A stretch of DNA of 64,000 bases from UBA5314 sp035560815 (GTDB taxonomy: Bacteria; Bacillota; Syntrophomonadia; Syntrophomonadales; Syntrophomonadaceae). Position 1 is the first letter of the stretch; every line of letters begins with the position of its first letter. Shown piece after piece: positions 36,452 to 44,881 of this stretch. Location of the stretch: assembly GCA_035560815.1 (NCBI GenBank), contig DATMYR010000045.1:62001-126000 (forward strand), in the 5' to 3' direction. The position numbers and the translations under genes are program-made. Under the pieces are notes generated by a model. That model saw only the letters and a program-made list of their open reading frames with translations. It was not told the DNA's origin and ran no database searches.

Positions 36452-36893
36452 AAGAATCCTTCTTTCCATTTTCCCGTATCATTTCGTAAGCTAAACCACG
36501 TATAAACGCCAGGAGCGTCTAACTAAATCTCAGCAATATTTTGATAATTGCTTCAAATTATGCCCCCTTTCTTAACAAAGCCACCCTTTGTTATAAGTTT
36601 CCACCTAAGCCTTATTGTATTAAATCCAGATAAAAGAGCAATCTTTTAATTTACCCGTACTTACGTCCTGATGCAGGCATTAATTTAATCATTCTCCTGA
36701 TATTGCCAGCATTACCACTTTGCATAACATCATAATCGGTAAATCATACAAAAGAACCCTACCTTAGGGCTCTTCTTAACACACTATTCCGATTTCAAAT
36801 TGGTGGAAAATACTCGTGTAACGGTAGGAAATAGAAATGTCCCCAGTGACTTAACGAGAACATTTCTCCAAATTTTCCGAAGGCACCTTTTCG
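36452..36893. other. Intergenic region upstream of the large repeat protein
   Basis: 442 nt, AT-rich, without a convincing gene. It contains the metallophosphoesterase terminator at 36752-36776. The rest is presumably the promoter and leader of the repeat protein; I could not pick a clear promoter. Confidence 0.5.
36752..36776 (-). terminator. Terminator after the metallophosphoesterase gene
   Basis: On the minus strand AAGAGCCCTA-AGG-TAGGGTTCTT followed by TTGT; the stem includes G-T pairs. It lies about 120 nt after the stop. Confidence 0.6.
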
Positions 36894-38015
36894 TTACTTT
36901 GAAAAATTTAATTGATGCTCAGCTTCGGGTAGCCATTCGTGTCGCAGGAAGTCACGTCCTTTTACATTTATAACACCATCTTTAACGTCAACGATTAACC
37001 CCTGACTGGCCTCTGAGGGGGCCTGGCGTACTCGACTGACAGAAGAATCATTAAACATGATAAATGTGTCTTTGACAACAGATTCAGGTGAACCTAATTT
37101 GAGGTGTAAATGACCAACGAAGAGAACGACATTAGGTACCGATTGAAGGATTTTGGCTAGTTTCTCCTGTTGGACCACCAAGTTGTACTTCGTTTTTGCC
37201 TCACTATTGGAAGAAAATACGGGTTGGTGCAAAAAGACAAATACAGGTTTTCCCGGTGTAAGGTTCTCCGAAATTGTTGATTTCAGCCATGTTAATTGTG
37301 CTTCTGAAAGATACGCAGCATTACCGATATCACGATCAGACATCGCTGACTTTTCGGAGCCAAGAAATATGAAATGATAACCGTTAATATAGTGATCAGT
37401 GAATACCTTGTCTCGCTCAGCAAAGACTAAAAAGCGCTGTAAAGCCAGGGGATCCGTCTCTGAATTTGGAAACGTATCAGCATTCCAGGAATTGCTGTTA
37501 GGATCATGATAGGCTTTGTAAAACTCGTGATTCCCAATGTTGGGCACGATCGGAGTTGTTTTACCAGTACTGGTCCGAACAGAACGAAGAATTTGGTTAA
37601 GCTTTTGATAATCCTGAGGTGTTCCGTCACCAAGATCACCATTGAATACGACTAAATTTAAAGGCGGTTGTTGATTCATAAGGAGATCTCCTAAGGCCGT
37701 TCGAAACTTCGTCGGTGCCGTTGCGCTTGAGAGAATATGGATATCACTGATCACCGCAAATCGAACATTGTTTTGATACCCCTTATCGCTTGCTTCGGAA
37801 GCGGAGGACAATGGAAATGTTCCTAATAACGGAATAGCTTCATTTGTTTCTAAAGACTGGGGCATTTCGTTAGAGGATGTTACTGCATTGGATTCTTTGA
37901 TTGCAGTGGGATTCCTATGATTTCCGTCTAATGAGAAAATCCACTGGACAAGTAGACTTAGGGAAAGGGCCGCAATCAAAAATAAACCGATAATCCATAA
38001 CTTTTTAGCTTTAAT
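36894..38015 (-). CDS. Exported metallophosphoesterase, probable ATT start
   Basis: 373 residues if it starts at ATT (38015-38013); 361 from a TTG at 37979. GAGGAG lies 5 nt upstream of the ATT, and the extra residues IKAKKLWIIGLF complete a normal signal peptide with a basic N-region. The TTG reading has no ribosome binding site and begins inside the hydrophobic core. Calcineurin-type motifs are VISDIHILS, NGDLGDG, NIGNHEF and VGHLHLKLG, so a dinuclear metal centre is expected. The substrate is unknown. ATT may be real or a one-base error for ATG. Confidence 0.82.
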   Translation of the reverse strand: MKAKKLWIIGLFLIAALSLSLLVQWIFSLDGNHRNPTAIKESNAVTSSNEMPQSLETNEAIPLLGTFPLSSASEASDKGYQNNVRFAVISDIHILSSATAPTKFRTALGDLLMNQQPPLNLVVFNGDLGDGTPQDYQKLNQILRSVRTSTGKTTPIVPNIGNHEFYKAYHDPNSNSWNADTFPNSETDPLALQRFLVFAERDKVFTDHYINGYHFIFLGSEKSAMSDRDIGNAAYLSEAQLTWLKSTISENLTPGKPVFVFLHQPVFSSNSEAKTKYNLVVQQEKLAKILQSVPNVVLFVGHLHLKLGSPESVVKDTFIMFNDSSVSRVRQAPSEASQGLIVDVKDGVINVKGRDFLRHEWLPEAEHQLNFSK

Positions 38016-38140
38016 GTCGACTCCTCGTTTCTCACGGAATGTCTATTGTTAATATAATATAAAAGGGTGTTTGCACCATTCATTTCTGTCCATTGCTCTT
38101 TACTTTCTAACCGTTAAACTATTTTACCCATTTAATAGTG

Positions 38141-38245
38141 TTATTTCAGGGCTTGCTTTGATATCCTATCAAATTTTTCATTACTTTTACAATCGTCATA
38201 CCAAATAAATAAGCGTAATTCTTCAGCCGTCAGTTCAATATTCAC
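38141..38245 (-). CDS. Possible small hypothetical ORF
   Basis: 34 residues from a GTG at 38245: amphipathic, charged (LTAEELRLFIWYDDCKSNEKF). Only a weak GGGA lies upstream. It could be a real microprotein, a fragment of a decayed gene, or chance. I recognise no family. Confidence 0.25.
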   Translation of the reverse strand: MNIELTAEELRLFIWYDDCKSNEKFDRISKQALK

Positions 38246-38353
38246 TGTCCCAGGGTTTCATCAAGCACTCCAACTTCATTGTGCCGGGGATCGGAGCAAT
38301 CCGCGGCTTTTGGGCAAGCGGCCATAGCGGGGTTGTAGAAACGGGCTCCCATC

Positions 38354-38384
38354 AAAAAACGTGCTAAGAAATGAATCTTAACAC
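38354..38384 (-). terminator. Terminator after the GH26-like gene
   Basis: On the minus strand CGTGTTAAGA and TCTTAGCACG arms (38384-38375 and 38369-38360) with a TTCAT loop, followed by TTTTTT. A clear factor-independent terminator with one G-T pair. Confidence 0.85.
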
Positions 38385-38421
38385 GCCTGTTTTCTTTTGG
38401 TTGTCGACAATCTCCCATAAA

Positions 38422-39978
38422 TTATCGCGTTATAGCATTTCTCAAATAATATGGATCCTTTATCCCATCTTTAAAAGCTCCTTCCGAGCCGGGGGTGGAA
38501 TCAATGCGGTAGAGCCATTTACCTTCGGTTTTGTCAAACCAAACGGCTATACGAATATTAGGATAGCTTTTCAGGGAACTTAAGCACTCTTTGATCCAGG
38601 CCTCTTTATCACCCCCGGCTTCGTTACAAGAAAACTCAGTGACCATAAAAGGCTTTCCAGGATATTTTAATAGATAGTGATTATAAACGGGACGGTACAT
38701 ATCATTGAAGTTTCGCCATATGCCATCGGGGTAGCTGGTCCCGTCGTTATAGCTGGTTAAACCCACCCAGTCCACATATTCCGAACCGGGGTAATAGAGC
38801 TCAGGGCTATTCCACTTAAAGTTGGGGTAGGTTCGATCATTCGGATTCCACACAAAATAGACATTACTAGCGCCCTCTTGTTTGATTATTTGATATATAT
38901 GCTGCCAGGCGTCTAAGTAAAGATCCGCATCCTTGGAATAAAACCAGGCGCACCAGGGATCCCAGTCGCCGTTCATTTCATTGCCGAAGCGAAGAAAAAC
39001 CGGGGCTCCAATCGATTTCATACGTCCGGCAAAGTCTTTAATATAAGGATCATAATCTCCATTGATAATGTTAGGAATGATTACGCTATTGGAGTTCAGA
39101 TCGGTCTGCATGACGGGATGCCAGGTGAGCATCATGACTCGCCCTTCGGAATAGGCACGGTCTACGACCTCCTGGGGGAACTCCTGCCAGAATTTAATAT
39201 AAGTCATAATGAATTCAAATTTATAGCCCAGTGATTCTTCATATTTTTCAAAGGGGCCACTTCCTCCGGGCAGAAAAAAAGTTTGGTTAAAGATGCCAAA
39301 CATCATTTGGTTGCCCGGTATCTTAAGACTCATTTTTTCACCAGCTAGACGAATATCCTTAAGGACCACCGGTAGAGGTTTATTCTCTACCAGCTGCTCA
39401 GGGGGCTGAGGCTTAAAGCTCTGAATTATATGATCCATCACCGGGCGGTATTGATCCAAATGCTCGGCGTCGGTCTTTAATATGAAGGTATAAACAGTGC
39501 CTGGCAATATAAGGTCGATTTCCCGGTAAAGATTAAGGTCATTGGAGCGGTTGGCTATTTTAGGCCTCTGCCACGTGATATGGTAAGTTTGCAGGTTTGT
39601 TATTGGCTCCCAATTTTGTTCAATGACTTTGAGCCCCTGTTCTTGTTTGATGATATGCTGGTTGCTATAGTTCAGGTATTCGTTGGCGGTTATATTTTTC
39701 AGGGGTTGCGCGAAGATGTCTATTATAGCCATTCGGTCAGAGGCCGACAACCTGGTGACCGTCCCTGTTTTGCTTGAGTCAAGTACCCAGGCGCCGGGGA
39801 CTTCTACTTGGTAGCCGTCAATTGTATTGGTGTATTTCATCCATTCTGGTACAGGGGTTACAGTCATTGCAGAGGCTATCTTTGAATCTGTATTATATTC
39901 CTGCCAAAGACTGCAGTCATTGGTAATGAGCATGATACATAAACATAAGACAATAATAAAGTGTATCCGTTTAAACAT
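38422..39978 (-). CDS. Exported two-domain protein with GH26-like glycosidase domain
   Basis: 518 residues. A signal peptide (RIHFIIVLCLCIMLI) precedes an N-terminal domain of about 170 residues (DGYQVEVPGAWVLDSSKTG, PsbP/DUF-like, unassigned). The C-terminal GH26-type barrel has MLTWHPV, FLRFGNEMNGDWDPW with the acid/base Glu, WVGLTSYNDGTSYPDG and PFMVTEFSCNEAGG with the nucleophile Glu. GH26 enzymes act on beta-mannans or mixed glucans; here the target may be the cell's own surface polymer (inference). No canonical lipobox is present. Confidence 0.85.
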   Translation of the reverse strand: MFKRIHFIIVLCLCIMLITNDCSLWQEYNTDSKIASAMTVTPVPEWMKYTNTIDGYQVEVPGAWVLDSSKTGTVTRLSASDRMAIIDIFAQPLKNITANEYLNYSNQHIIKQEQGLKVIEQNWEPITNLQTYHITWQRPKIANRSNDLNLYREIDLILPGTVYTFILKTDAEHLDQYRPVMDHIIQSFKPQPPEQLVENKPLPVVLKDIRLAGEKMSLKIPGNQMMFGIFNQTFFLPGGSGPFEKYEESLGYKFEFIMTYIKFWQEFPQEVVDRAYSEGRVMMLTWHPVMQTDLNSNSVIIPNIINGDYDPYIKDFAGRMKSIGAPVFLRFGNEMNGDWDPWCAWFYSKDADLYLDAWQHIYQIIKQEGASNVYFVWNPNDRTYPNFKWNSPELYYPGSEYVDWVGLTSYNDGTSYPDGIWRNFNDMYRPVYNHYLLKYPGKPFMVTEFSCNEAGGDKEAWIKECLSSLKSYPNIRIAVWFDKTEGKWLYRIDSTPGSEGAFKDGIKDPYYLRNAITR

Positions 39979-40203
39979 TTAATCCTATTCCTTTCCTCAA
40001 AGGATCAATATTTATTGGGCCCCTATTTTTTAGGATTTCTATATTTTCAATGAAGACGTTTGACTAAGAGACACTTCTCGTCAAATTTGGAAAAATCCTC
40101 TGAAGAATAATGTCGACTGTACGACTAATTATTGTTTCTTAATCTATTTAATATTTCGTCGATAGTTAATCTTCCGAGAGGTGAACTTATTTTGCGCAAA
40201 GGT

Positions 40204-40233
40204 ACGCCCCCCGAGAATTAAGTGGGGGGCGTG
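40204..40233. terminator. GC-rich hairpin after the DEAD-box helicase gene
   Basis: ACGCCCCCC/GGGGGGCGT arms (40204-40212 and 40224-40232), 35 nt after the stop. There is no T-tract on the minus strand, so it may block exonucleases instead of terminating. Confidence 0.45.
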
Positions 40234-40267
40234 GGTTAATCATGGGGTTCTCGGGATTATCAGTGAA

Positions 40268-41419
40268 TTATTTACCAGTCACACTCATCGCATAAGCCTG
40301 ATCCCTGATAATAGGAATTTTTTTGGAGATGAGTTTCTGTATATCCCGCAGGTATTCCTTTTCCTCTCTGTCACAAAACGACACTGCCGTTCCGCCCAAT
40401 CCTGCCCGGCCGGTTCTGCCTATCCGATGTACATAAGTCTCAGGTACATTGGGCAGGTCGAAATTTATAACATGGGACAACTCCTGTACATCAATTCCCC
40501 GGGAGGCTATATCAGTGGCGATCAGCACCCTGGTACGCTTTAACTTGAAATTGTTTAGAGCCAACTGCCGAGCCCCCTGTGACTTATTTCCATGGATTGC
40601 CTGGGCCGTTATACTGGCTTTGGCCAGGGCTTTGACTACTTTATCAGCTCCATGCTTGGTCCGGGTAAATACCAGCGCAGAATCGATGGATCTGTTATTT
40701 AACAGCTGTATTAGCAAAGACGTTTTGTCCTTCTGATCTACGAAATAGACGGCTTGCTCGATGCTGTCCACCGTGGAAGAAGCCGGAGTAACTTCAACCT
40801 TAACCGGCTTTGTCAAAATGACATCTACAAGATCAGTAATTTCCGCCGGCATCGTTGCAGAAAACAACAGGGTCTGTCTTTTAAGAGGCAGCCGCGCTAT
40901 AATTTTTTTCATATCATGGGAAAAGCCCATATCAAGCATACGATCAGCCTCGTCAAGCACAAACATCTTTACATTGTCCAGTCTGATATACTTCTGGTTC
41001 ATCAGATCCAACAGCCGGCCCGGAGTAGCCACGAGGATATCTACTCCCGCTCTTAATGCATTCGTTTGGGGATATTGTGACACCCCGCCAAAAACCACAG
41101 TATGCTTGAGTCCAGTGTATTTTCCATAAGCGGCCAGACTTTCGCCGATCTGAACTGCCAGTTCCCGGGTAGGAGTTAATATTAAAGCTTTAATCGTGCG
41201 CAGCCCTCTTATACTTGATTTGTCTTTATATAGATTCTGCAATATGGGAACAGCGAACGCAGCTGTCTTGCCCGTACCGGTTTGTGCGCAACCGACCAGG
41301 TCCTTGCCCTCCAGAATAACTGGTATGGCTTTTTCCTGTATAGGCGTAGGTATGGTATACCCTTCAGCTTTTAAAGCCTTCAGGATAGGTGTGATAATTC
41401 TCAGTTCATCAAAATTCAA
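40268..41419 (-). CDS. DEAD-box ATP-dependent RNA helicase (RhlE-like, core only)
   Basis: 383 residues. It unwinds RNA duplexes using ATP. The Q motif YTIPTPIQEKAIP, AQTGTGKTAAF, PTRELAVQ, VLDEADRML, LFSATMP and HRIGRTGRAG are all present. It has no C-terminal extension beyond the helicase core, unlike the DeaD-type protein at 52597-54210. The leader may be long (41420-41910), as is common for cold-inducible helicases. Confidence 0.95.
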   Translation of the reverse strand: MNFDELRIITPILKALKAEGYTIPTPIQEKAIPVILEGKDLVGCAQTGTGKTAAFAVPILQNLYKDKSSIRGLRTIKALILTPTRELAVQIGESLAAYGKYTGLKHTVVFGGVSQYPQTNALRAGVDILVATPGRLLDLMNQKYIRLDNVKMFVLDEADRMLDMGFSHDMKKIIARLPLKRQTLLFSATMPAEITDLVDVILTKPVKVEVTPASSTVDSIEQAVYFVDQKDKTSLLIQLLNNRSIDSALVFTRTKHGADKVVKALAKASITAQAIHGNKSQGARQLALNNFKLKRTRVLIATDIASRGIDVQELSHVINFDLPNVPETYVHRIGRTGRAGLGGTAVSFCDREEKEYLRDIQKLISKKIPIIRDQAYAMSVTGK

Positions 41420-41910
41420 AATGTTCTCTCCTTAAAAGTGGCGAACCACTGCCCTTATTATTGGTTTATCTGCTGGTAAAATAGTAACGGCATCTGAGTA
41501 CCAGTATTCTCCTGTAAGGCTTTATTAATCTCTGCCATACACAAATCCGCTTGTTTTATTCCCTTGCCCCGTACAAAGCCGTAAGTATATTTCATTCATT
41601 ATCGCTCTTTTCGCCCTGAAATATAAAAAGAGCGGTCAACTCATAATTAATTGAGTTTCCTGCTCTATAGGCCTAAATACTTAATACTAAATATTTGCAA
41701 TTGAAAAAACAATATTACTATTGGATCATATCACATTTATAGAAATATAGCAAAACTATGAAAATACTGCAAAAAATATATCCCAGCATCTGCTATGGCA
41801 AAGAGGTCAATGGTTGAAATGATTATTCTATTTGTAACCGAAAATATGGCAAACGAATAATAGTGTAGTGGATGATGCTAGAGAATAAGTTCTTATAAGA
41901 GGGTGGTTCA
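41420..41910. other. Intergenic region between the helicase and the methyltransferase
   Basis: 491 nt in a divergent gap. It contains an imperfect hairpin at about 41629-41667 (AGAGC...GCTCT with AACTC/GAGTT inside) and a 45-residue ORF at 41458-41595. The remainder is AT-rich and probably holds both promoters. Confidence 0.45.
41458..41595 (-). CDS. Possible small ORF upstream of the helicase
   Basis: 45 residues from an ATG at 41595 (begins KYTYGFVRGKGIKQADLCMA). There is no Shine-Dalgarno site and no recognised family. It ends 38 nt before the helicase start, so it may be a leader peptide or spurious. Confidence 0.25.
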   Translation of the reverse strand: MKYTYGFVRGKGIKQADLCMAEINKALQENTGTQMPLLFYQQINQ

Positions 41911-42513
41911 GTGCAAATAAACGACATCCAGTGGTGGAATGAACAATTCGAATCCGGCGATTGGGAGAGTGGCATTGATGGCAAAGCACAAACCAGGTAT
42001 TTCATGGAACTACTTCTCCTTCATCTTCCGCCCGAGGTCTCCCAGGACCTGGCAAAAGCAAATACAACCATTCTTGATTGGGGATGTGCTTTAGGCCAGG
42101 GGGTTGATGTCTTAACGAATGCCTTTGCGGCAGCTAAAGTGACCGGGCTTGACTTTGCAGAAACGGCTTGTATGAAAGCCAAACAGTTATTTCCTCAGTA
42201 TGATTTTAGATCTTCACCTTTAGGTGAAGGTGATTTTTTCGATGTTATAATCACTTCCAACGTTTTGGAGCATTATTACGATCCATTTACATTGCTGAAA
42301 GAACACCTTAAACACGCGCAAAAATATTATATACTCCTGGTTCCCTACAACCAGATGCCGCATGACTGCCATTTTTACAGATTCGGGAAAGATAGTTTTC
42401 CTATAACCATGGACAATTTCATTAAATATTTTGTTAAAGTCATCCCTTCGACAGGCAATCCGCTTTGGAATGATCAACAGATCTTAGTTGTTTATAAATT
42501 AATAGCGCAGTAA
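41911..42513 (+). CDS. SAM-dependent methyltransferase
   Basis: 200 residues from a GTG at 41911 with GAGGGTGG upstream. The class I Rossmann methyltransferase has motif I in ILDWGCALGQGVDVL, the acidic motif II in VTGLDFAE, and DVIITSNVLEHYYDPF as the post-III region, as in the UbiE/Methyltransf_11/23 type. It heads a plus-strand run of a TasA-like protein and three glycosyltransferases, which suggests sugar or surface-component methylation (inference). Confidence 0.85.
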   Translation: MQINDIQWWNEQFESGDWESGIDGKAQTRYFMELLLLHLPPEVSQDLAKANTTILDWGCALGQGVDVLTNAFAAAKVTGLDFAETACMKAKQLFPQYDFRSSPLGEGDFFDVIITSNVLEHYYDPFTLLKEHLKHAQKYYILLVPYNQMPHDCHFYRFGKDSFPITMDNFIKYFVKVIPSTGNPLWNDQQILVVYKLIAQ

Positions 42514-42615
42514 AAAGTACCGCCCTATATTCCTTGAGATATTTCTAATAATAGTAACAACCCGGTAATGATTGCCATATTTTATCAATAGGTTAATAAG
42601 AAAGGAGGACCCGCA

Positions 42616-43068
42616 ATGCCATTGGATTTCACAGTTACTTCCACTAATAGTAACCTTGGTACTGCAGATGTGAGTATTGTTGCCTCACCGGCAAGCGGAG
42701 TAATCAATACTACCAACATGGTTCCCGGGCAGACGGTTCAAGGTATGATCAATGTTTCCAATACCGGTAATATCGACGAATTCTATTATGTCACGGCCGC
42801 CTGGAACGGTGCCGCTCCGACCAGTGATCACAAAGCCGCCCTGCTTGCCGAATATTTAAACGTAAGCGTTACAGCCAGTCCCAGCACAAATATTTTTACA
42901 GGCAAATTAAGCGCTCTGGTAGACCAGCCCGCCAGCCCCGGTCAGGCACTTACACTGACCACCGGAAACGAAGATGTTATATTTTCTTTCAACCTGCCAG
43001 CGACAGTCAGTCCAGTACTGAACAATATCGATCTTTCCATTGACTTTGTTTTCGTGGCATCATCTTAG
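42616..43068 (+). CDS. TasA/CalY-like (camelysin family) protein without signal peptide
   Basis: 150 residues with strong AAGGAGG upstream. All-beta sequence with NMVPGQTVQGMINVSNTGNIDEFYYVTAAW resembling the Pro-Gly-Asp/NTG core of TasA/CalY biofilm-fibre proteins. The usual N-terminal signal peptide is missing: it begins MPLDFTVTSTNSNLGTADVS, the mature-like sequence. It is followed directly by a strong hairpin. It may be exported by another route, sit inside the spore, or be a truncated paralogue. Family assignment is from motif resemblance. Confidence 0.65.
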   Translation: MPLDFTVTSTNSNLGTADVSIVASPASGVINTTNMVPGQTVQGMINVSNTGNIDEFYYVTAAWNGAAPTSDHKAALLAEYLNVSVTASPSTNIFTGKLSALVDQPASPGQALTLTTGNEDVIFSFNLPATVSPVLNNIDLSIDFVFVASS

Positions 43069-43069
43069 A

Positions 43070-43105
43070 AACAAGGGGGCTTCCCCGAAGCCCCCTTGTT
43101 TATTG
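43070..43105 (+). terminator. Strong hairpin between the TasA-like gene and the glycosyltransferases
   Basis: A perfect 14-bp stem (43070-43083 with 43087-43100) with a CCC loop and a short TTATT tail. The next gene's GGAGG follows immediately, so it probably limits read-through and favours high expression of the TasA-like gene over the glycosyltransferases. Confidence 0.8.
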
Positions 43106-43115
43106 GAGGAACGGG

Positions 43116-43865
43116 ATGGATAAAGGGCATAAACAGAAAATTGTCGCTATGATGCCGGTCCGGAACGAGGCGGCTCGGTATCTGAAGGAAGTATTGGAGC
43201 ATCTTTCCCGCTGGGTAACTGCTATCGTGATTCTTGATGATTGCTCGGAAGACCACACCATTGACATCGCGAGCAGTTTCAAAAAAGCAATCATATATAA
43301 AAACAATGCTTCACAATTTGCCACTGACGAGCCGGGGCTCAGAGCCAGGCTTTGGCAGCTCACGCTTAAGGAAAACCCGGACTGGATCGTTGCGCTTGAT
43401 GGTGACGAGGTTTTCGAAGACAGAATCATCAATGAGATCGGAATTTTAATAAACCAGAACGACTACCAGGCCATTAGTTTTCGTTTGTTCGATTTTTGGT
43501 TAAGCCGGCAAGTCTATAGAATCGATGGTGGGTGGAACCCCTGGCAAAAATCAATTACCTTAATGGTTCGTTATAATGCTGCTATACAGAATAGCTGGCT
43601 GCAACGGGAAGTACATTGCGGCCGCTTTCCTTATGCCTATGAAAACCTTCCGTCCTATTACTCGGACATTAGAGTCAAGCATTATGGGTGGACCAGAGAT
43701 GAAGACCATTATAGCAAATATCTATATTACCGCGAAAAAGACCTGAAAGTTTTTGGTGAAATCAGACCCTTCACCCAGAGCATCCAGACACCCATCGCTA
43801 AAATTCAAATGGAGGAGTGGCGGGACGCTAAGGATCTATACTTTTTAGCGGATAGGGAGCAATAA
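43116..43865 (+). CDS. Glycosyltransferase family 2
   Basis: 249 residues. GT-A fold: KIVAMMPVRNEAARYLKEVL, AIVILDDCSEDHT and the metal-binding ALDGDEVFE. It would add a sugar from an activated donor to a surface polymer or protein. The ATG at 43116 has GGAGGAACGGG upstream. The stop overlaps the next start in TAATG, so coupling is expected. Confidence 0.9.
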   Translation: MDKGHKQKIVAMMPVRNEAARYLKEVLEHLSRWVTAIVILDDCSEDHTIDIASSFKKAIIYKNNASQFATDEPGLRARLWQLTLKENPDWIVALDGDEVFEDRIINEIGILINQNDYQAISFRLFDFWLSRQVYRIDGGWNPWQKSITLMVRYNAAIQNSWLQREVHCGRFPYAYENLPSYYSDIRVKHYGWTRDEDHYSKYLYYREKDLKVFGEIRPFTQSIQTPIAKIQMEEWRDAKDLYFLADREQ

Positions 43866-44881
43866 TGCAGACTATTTTATATTTGCCTTGTTTTGATTTC
43901 TTCGGGCACAGGCAAAGACCACAGCATTTGCTCTGGGAAATTTCCAAACTGGGTTTTAAGGTCATCTACTGCAATGTGACGAAACAAAGCCCGGAGTTTA
44001 TACCATTAAGTTCTACCTTCGTTCTATGTAATAACGTTGCTGCTCTTGATTACCAGAGAGAATATATCATGTGGCTTACCCATGGGCCTTATGTGAATTT
44101 GTTAAGCAAGTTCCGGTTAAATTTGGTTGTAAGTGATTTTGCCGACGCTTCAGTGGATGAATTCGCCGAATTCGCCGCCTACGATAAAAATAAAGCCCAG
44201 GCAGCGAATGTAATCCTGGCTGCTTCGGAAGTAATTTATCAGAGCCTTTCTCAATCCTATCCCCATTGTTACTTGGTCCCCAATGGAGTAGATCCCTTGC
44301 ATTTTAAGAAGGCGACTGAGACAAGGTGCGCAGTTCCCAGAGGAATGGAAAGAGTCGGATTAAACAAGCCTATAATCGGTTTCTGGGGTGCCCTTTCTCC
44401 CTGGTTGGATCTGCCTCTGCTGCTTAACCTTGCAGAACTTCGCCCGGGCTACAATTTTGTCCTCATTGGTGGCTGCAATATGGATTCCGCATTGCTTCCC
44501 CGAAGAGATAACATTCATTATCTGGGCCCGCTTGACTACGAAATCCTTCCACAATATGCTTTTCACTTCGGTGCGGCTATAATACCGTTTCAAGTCAAAC
44601 CGGTTACATTGGCCGCCGATCCGATCAAGGCCTATGAATATCTGGCCTGCGGGCTTCCTGTTGTTTCTACTAATCTGCCCCGCTTGCAAGGAGCTGCCGA
44701 TACCAGGTTATCCCGTACCCCTCGGGAATTTGCCCAGCATCTCGATTGGGCCGTGCGTCAGGGGAAGACAAAAGAGTCTGTACAGGCCCGGTTAGCTTTC
44801 GCCGGTTCAAATACCTGGGAAAGCCGGGCGCGGAGTGTGGCGGGAATATTAGCCGCCGCTGAAGCTGGAGGTTATAAATAG
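43865..44881 (+). CDS. Glycosyltransferase, GT-B fold (group 1-like)
   Basis: 338 residues. It begins ILYLPCFDFFGHRQRPQHLLWE, a start common in teichuronic-type glycosyltransferases. The C-terminal donor-binding half has IIGFWGALSPWLDLPLLLNLA and IPFQVKPVTLAADPIKAYEYLACGLPVVSTNLP. It overlaps neighbours by 1 nt on each side (TAATG upstream, TAGTG downstream), so the three transferases form one translational unit. Confidence 0.88.
   Translation: MQTILYLPCFDFFGHRQRPQHLLWEISKLGFKVIYCNVTKQSPEFIPLSSTFVLCNNVAALDYQREYIMWLTHGPYVNLLSKFRLNLVVSDFADASVDEFAEFAAYDKNKAQAANVILAASEVIYQSLSQSYPHCYLVPNGVDPLHFKKATETRCAVPRGMERVGLNKPIIGFWGALSPWLDLPLLLNLAELRPGYNFVLIGGCNMDSALLPRRDNIHYLGPLDYEILPQYAFHFGAAIIPFQVKPVTLAADPIKAYEYLACGLPVVSTNLPRLQGAADTRLSRTPREFAQHLDWAVRQGKTKESVQARLAFAGSNTWESRARSVAGILAAAEAGGYK

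Larger units (their letters stand above)
38016..38421. other. Intergenic region with a possible small ORF and a terminator
   Basis: 406 nt between two minus-strand genes. It holds the terminator at 38354-38384 and a 34-residue ORF at 38141-38245. The stretch 38250-38350 has a GC-rich patch unlike its surroundings, without a recognised gene. Confidence 0.5.
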
